Both the position numbers and the translations under genes were made by a program. A stretch of DNA of 25,091 bases, from positions 60,313-85,403 of the forward strand of contig PMFP01000095.1 in assembly GCA_003155175.1 (NCBI GenBank). Reading direction: 5' to 3'. Below are positions 23,099 to 25,091 of the stretch, piece after piece (position 1 is the stretch's first letter; each line of letters begins with the position of its first letter). Below the pieces are notes generated by a model. That model searched no databases. It was not told where the DNA came from and worked only from the letters and a program-made list of their open reading frames with translations. Origin of the DNA: Vulcanimicrobiota bacterium (GTDB lineage Bacteria > Vulcanimicrobiota > Vulcanimicrobiia > Vulcanimicrobiales > Vulcanimicrobiaceae).

Positions 23099-23950
23099 TT
23101 AGCGCATCACGTCGCGCGCGTCGAAGGCGACGGAACAGCGCTCGTCGGCCGCCAGGTGACGTTCCAAACGGCGCGCGACGTAGATCGAGCGATGGCGGCC
23201 TCCGGTGCAGCCGATTCCGATCGTGAGCTGCGACTTGCCTTCGGAGACGTAGCACGGGATCAGAAAATCGAGCAGCGATTCCACGCGCGCGAGGAACTCC
23301 GGCAGCAACGGGTCGGCTTCAACGAAGGCCGCGACCTCGGGATCGGCGCCGGTGAGCGGTTGCAGCGCGTCGTCGTAATTGGGATTGCGAAGGAATCGCA
23401 CGTCGAAGAGCAGATCGAGGTCAAGCGGAATGCCGTACTTGAACCCAAACGCGACGAGCGTTACGGCAAGCACCGCGACGCGGTCGCTCGCGAAGGCGGA
23501 GGCGAGACGCTGTTTGAGCGCCGAGAGCGTGAGGTCGGTCGTGTCCAGGACGATGGAGGCGCGTGCGCGCAGCGGCGCGAGCGCGGTGCGTTCGGCGGCG
23601 ATCGCATCGCGTAACGAGCCGCTCGACGCGAGAGGATGGCGTCGTCGCGACGCGCTAAAGCGTCGCACCAAAACCTCGGGTCGCGCCTCCAGAAAGAGCA
23701 CGGCTTTGGTTTCTCCGGGCGCGGCGCTTTCGATCGCCGACGAGGCCGTCCCGAGCGCGCCTGACGCGTGCACGTCCAGCGCGACCGCGATCTGACGCAC
23801 GTGGGCGGCATCGAGCGCGCGAATCGTCGCGTCGAGCGCCGTCGGAGGCAGGTGCTCGACACAGTAGAAGCCCAAATCTTCCAGGGTCTTCATCGCTTGA
23901 CTGCGGCCGGCGCCCGAGAGGCCGACGACGAAGACGATGCGCGGCGTCAA
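23099..23950 (-). CDS. rapZ: RapZ-family nucleotide-binding protein
   Basis: A 283-residue protein, the usual length of RapZ (YvcJ in Firmicutes). The Walker A is GLSGAGRS near residue 10 with Arg16 in the usual Lys place; LEDLGFYCVEHLPP, FGFKYGIPLDLDLLFDVRFL, NPNYDDALQPLTG and the terminal GCTGGRHRSIYVARRLERHL are diagnostic. In enterobacteria RapZ presents the glmZ small RNA to RNase E; in other bacteria the role is less clear. The TTG at 23950 fits the family N-terminus and has GAAGG 11 bases upstream. An alternative TTG at 23995 would overlap the divergent gene by 21 bases. It sits directly upstream of yvcK. Confidence 0.93.
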   Translation of the reverse strand: MTPRIVFVVGLSGAGRSQAMKTLEDLGFYCVEHLPPTALDATIRALDAAHVRQIAVALDVHASGALGTASSAIESAAPGETKAVLFLEARPEVLVRRFSASRRRHPLASSGSLRDAIAAERTALAPLRARASIVLDTTDLTLSALKQRLASAFASDRVAVLAVTLVAFGFKYGIPLDLDLLFDVRFLRNPNYDDALQPLTGADPEVAAFVEADPLLPEFLARVESLLDFLIPCYVSEGKSQLTIGIGCTGGRHRSIYVARRLERHLAADERCSVAFDARDVMR

Positions 23951-23974
23951 CGCCGAAGGAACCTTCGCAAGACC

Positions 23975-24394
23975 ATGAAGTTGTTTTCGCCCCAAAAGGC
24001 AAACGCCCTCATTCCGAAGCTCGCGCCTCTCGTTTTTGACCTGCTCGAGAAGCGGCGCGACCTCGCGATCAAGCTGCTGGCGACGGACCCCGCGCTCCAG
24101 CGCGGCGTCACGCAGCCCTCTGCCCGCCTGGCTGGACTACGTTCCCCGTTTCCGCCCGCTCGGTTCGGCGAGCTCAAGGGCGAGATCGTCCGCCTGATCC
24201 ACCGGATCGAAGCGCACGGCTGCCTGCTCAAGGATCTGGATCTCGGGCTGCTGGACTTCCCCTCGATGCGCGATAGTGAGATCGTGTATCTCTGCTGGAA
24301 ATCGGGCGAGCCCGCCGTGGCGTTCTGGCACGGATGCGAAGAGAGCTTCCGTGACCGGAAGCCCATCGACGGATTGTTCGCGCAAAACCTCTAG
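23975..24394 (+). CDS. DUF2203 family protein
   Basis: A 139-residue cytosolic protein of the DUF2203 family. It opens MKLFSPQKANALIPKLAPLV (typical EAN-like N-terminus), continues as a long helical region (FDLLEKRRDLAIKLL), and ends with the highly diagnostic CLLKDLDLGLLDFPSM, then VYLCWKSGEPAVAFWH and FRDRKPIDG. The family has no established function. The ATG at 23975 has GAAGGA about 15 bases upstream; the imperfect palindrome CGAAGG-AA-CCTTCG at 23953-23966 offers a purine-rich site to both this gene and the divergent rapZ. It is convergent with the DUF1858 gene, 13 bases away. Confidence 0.9.
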   Translation: MKLFSPQKANALIPKLAPLVFDLLEKRRDLAIKLLATDPALQRGVTQPSARLAGLRSPFPPARFGELKGEIVRLIHRIEAHGCLLKDLDLGLLDFPSMRDSEIVYLCWKSGEPAVAFWHGCEESFRDRKPIDGLFAQNL

Positions 24395-24407
24395 CGAGGC
24401 AGACGCT

Positions 24408-24842
24408 CTAGGCTGAGGGGGTCGCGTCCGCTTCGACCGGCACGAAGTCTTCGGCCAGTCCCTGAAGCCGCACGTCGCCAAACTCGGCCGTGTACGCGCC
24501 GCTCTCGAGCCCGGTAATCGTGCCGATCTCCGGCACGTTGGCGAGCTGCGGAACCTTGCTGCGGATCTCATCGGGAATCCTGACCTTGTCGCCGACGGAG
24601 AGCGCGCCCTGATCGAACAGCGCGTTGAGGCTCTCGAGCAACATGGGAAGGGGGATGCCGTAATCCTCGCTGACCGCGCCGATGGTGTGGCTCTCGCTGA
24701 TGGCGCAGTTCGAGCAGCCGCCCAGATGGAAGCGGGCGAAGACGCGCCGCGCGCCGGCGTGCAGCCGGAAAGCCTCGTCAACGCTCATGCTCGGGTCGAA
24801 GCGCGGCTGTTGGCCGGTCTCTTGCTGTGCGCTGGTACTCAC
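24408..24842 (-). CDS. DUF1858 redox-disulfide domain protein
   Basis: A 144-residue cytosolic protein. Residues about 15-75 form a DUF1858 domain, with the hallmark LGGCSNC (Cys43 and Cys46) after FARFHL and followed by the helix ending PLPMLLESLNALF; in this family the Cys pair is thought to be a redox-active disulfide, often near hybrid-cluster proteins. From residue 80 a second small domain, LSVGDKVRIPDEIR to RLQGLAEDFVPVEA, has the strand pattern of an SH3-like barrel. The start is GTG at 24842, with AAGGAG 14 bases upstream, which is longer than usual. Its neighbour rnpB lies upstream in the same direction. Confidence 0.87.
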   Translation of the reverse strand: MSTSAQQETGQQPRFDPSMSVDEAFRLHAGARRVFARFHLGGCSNCAISESHTIGAVSEDYGIPLPMLLESLNALFDQGALSVGDKVRIPDEIRSKVPQLANVPEIGTITGLESGAYTAEFGDVRLQGLAEDFVPVEADATPSA

Positions 24843-24936
24843 GATATTCTCGTCGGCTCCTTCGGAACGTGCGGTGGTAGGGACTCTTTGGCTCAGAACG
24901 CCTTAGGCTCCCCTAACGGTTGCGGCCGGGAGGGCA

Positions 24937-25091
24937 CGCGGAGTGCGCCCGTAAGCCGGATTCTGTTTCGACGACCATCTATCTGGGATGCGCGTTACCG
25001 CGCACCTCGGTGCGATGTGGCTCGTTCGGACGGGCCGTCCGCGCCGGCGAACCGGCGTCTTCGAGCGATCTTGCTTCAGGTGGGGTTTACC
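24937..25091 (-). ncRNA. rnpB: RNase P RNA, 3' part (runs off window)
   Basis: The minus strand reads GGTAAACCCCACCTGAAGC at the window edge, AGATAGATGGTCGTC in the middle and ACAGAATCCGGCTTAC near the 3' end. These are the universally conserved P-RNA blocks (CR IV/CR V region and the P4-closing segment). After GGCTTAC comes the GC-rich 3' strand of helix P1, so the mature end is near 24937, estimated to within a few bases. About 150 nt of the 3' half are present; the 5' half is outside the window. Confidence 0.93.

Overview
The window is a GC-rich stretch of a bacterial chromosome packed with housekeeping and cell-envelope genes. Lipobox-type lipoproteins, secreted enzymes and an A-type-looking RNase P RNA point to a diderm bacterium. 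The combination of a tail-fibre-like repeat lipoprotein family, a DUF1858 protein, a cyanobacterial-style membrane YvcK and a LolA-like hypothetical family suggests Candidatus Eremiobacterota (WPS-2) or a relative. That placement is an inference from protein style, not from a marker-gene search. I see no phage, insertion sequence, CRISPR array or classical defence island.

Region 1 (1-2784) is a tRNA-rich segment. It holds tRNA-Arg(ACG), a six-helix membrane protein, a CAT-anticodon tRNA, a small Cys-rich protein, tRNA-Arg(CCG), a tandem universal stress protein, the tRNA adenosine deaminase TadA and tRNA-Ser(CGA). TadA is the enzyme that makes inosine at the wobble base of the tRNA-Arg(ACG) encoded 2 kb upstream. 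Region 2 (2795-7400) has a LolA-like hypothetical on the minus strand, then an M20 amidohydrolase, an SRPBCC protein, an FmdB zinc ribbon with a near-consensus promoter placed so that its mRNA should be leaderless, a small membrane/coiled-coil protein, and convergent aroA.

Region 3 (7307-18652) is mostly exported or surface functions. It has a secreted lipoprotein of a conserved unnamed family, a type I arylsulfatase with its own terminator, a frameshifted remnant of an S74 (tail-fibre) chaperone domain, two adjacent lipoproteins built from three copies of one beta-repeat module (one of them a two-module fusion), tRNA-Leu(CAA), a secreted GH35-like glycosidase with an unusual acid/base site, a divergent esterase and a small secreted protein. 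Together these look like a polysaccharide-processing and surface-display neighbourhood.

Region 4 (18658-25091) holds the reverse transsulfuration pair (cystathionine beta-synthase and cystathionine gamma-lyase/synthase, start and stop overlapping), a small regulatory-fold lipoprotein, the rapZ-yvcK pair, a DUF2203 protein, a DUF1858 protein and the 3' part of rnpB running off the window. The most unusual items are the fused repeat lipoproteins beside a decayed S74 chaperone, the GH35-like protein with Asp at the acid/base site, the leaderless fmdB promoter, the tRNA-Ser gene enclosed by an 11-bp perfect inverted repeat, and aroA, which has no ATG, GTG or TTG where its conserved N-terminus should begin.
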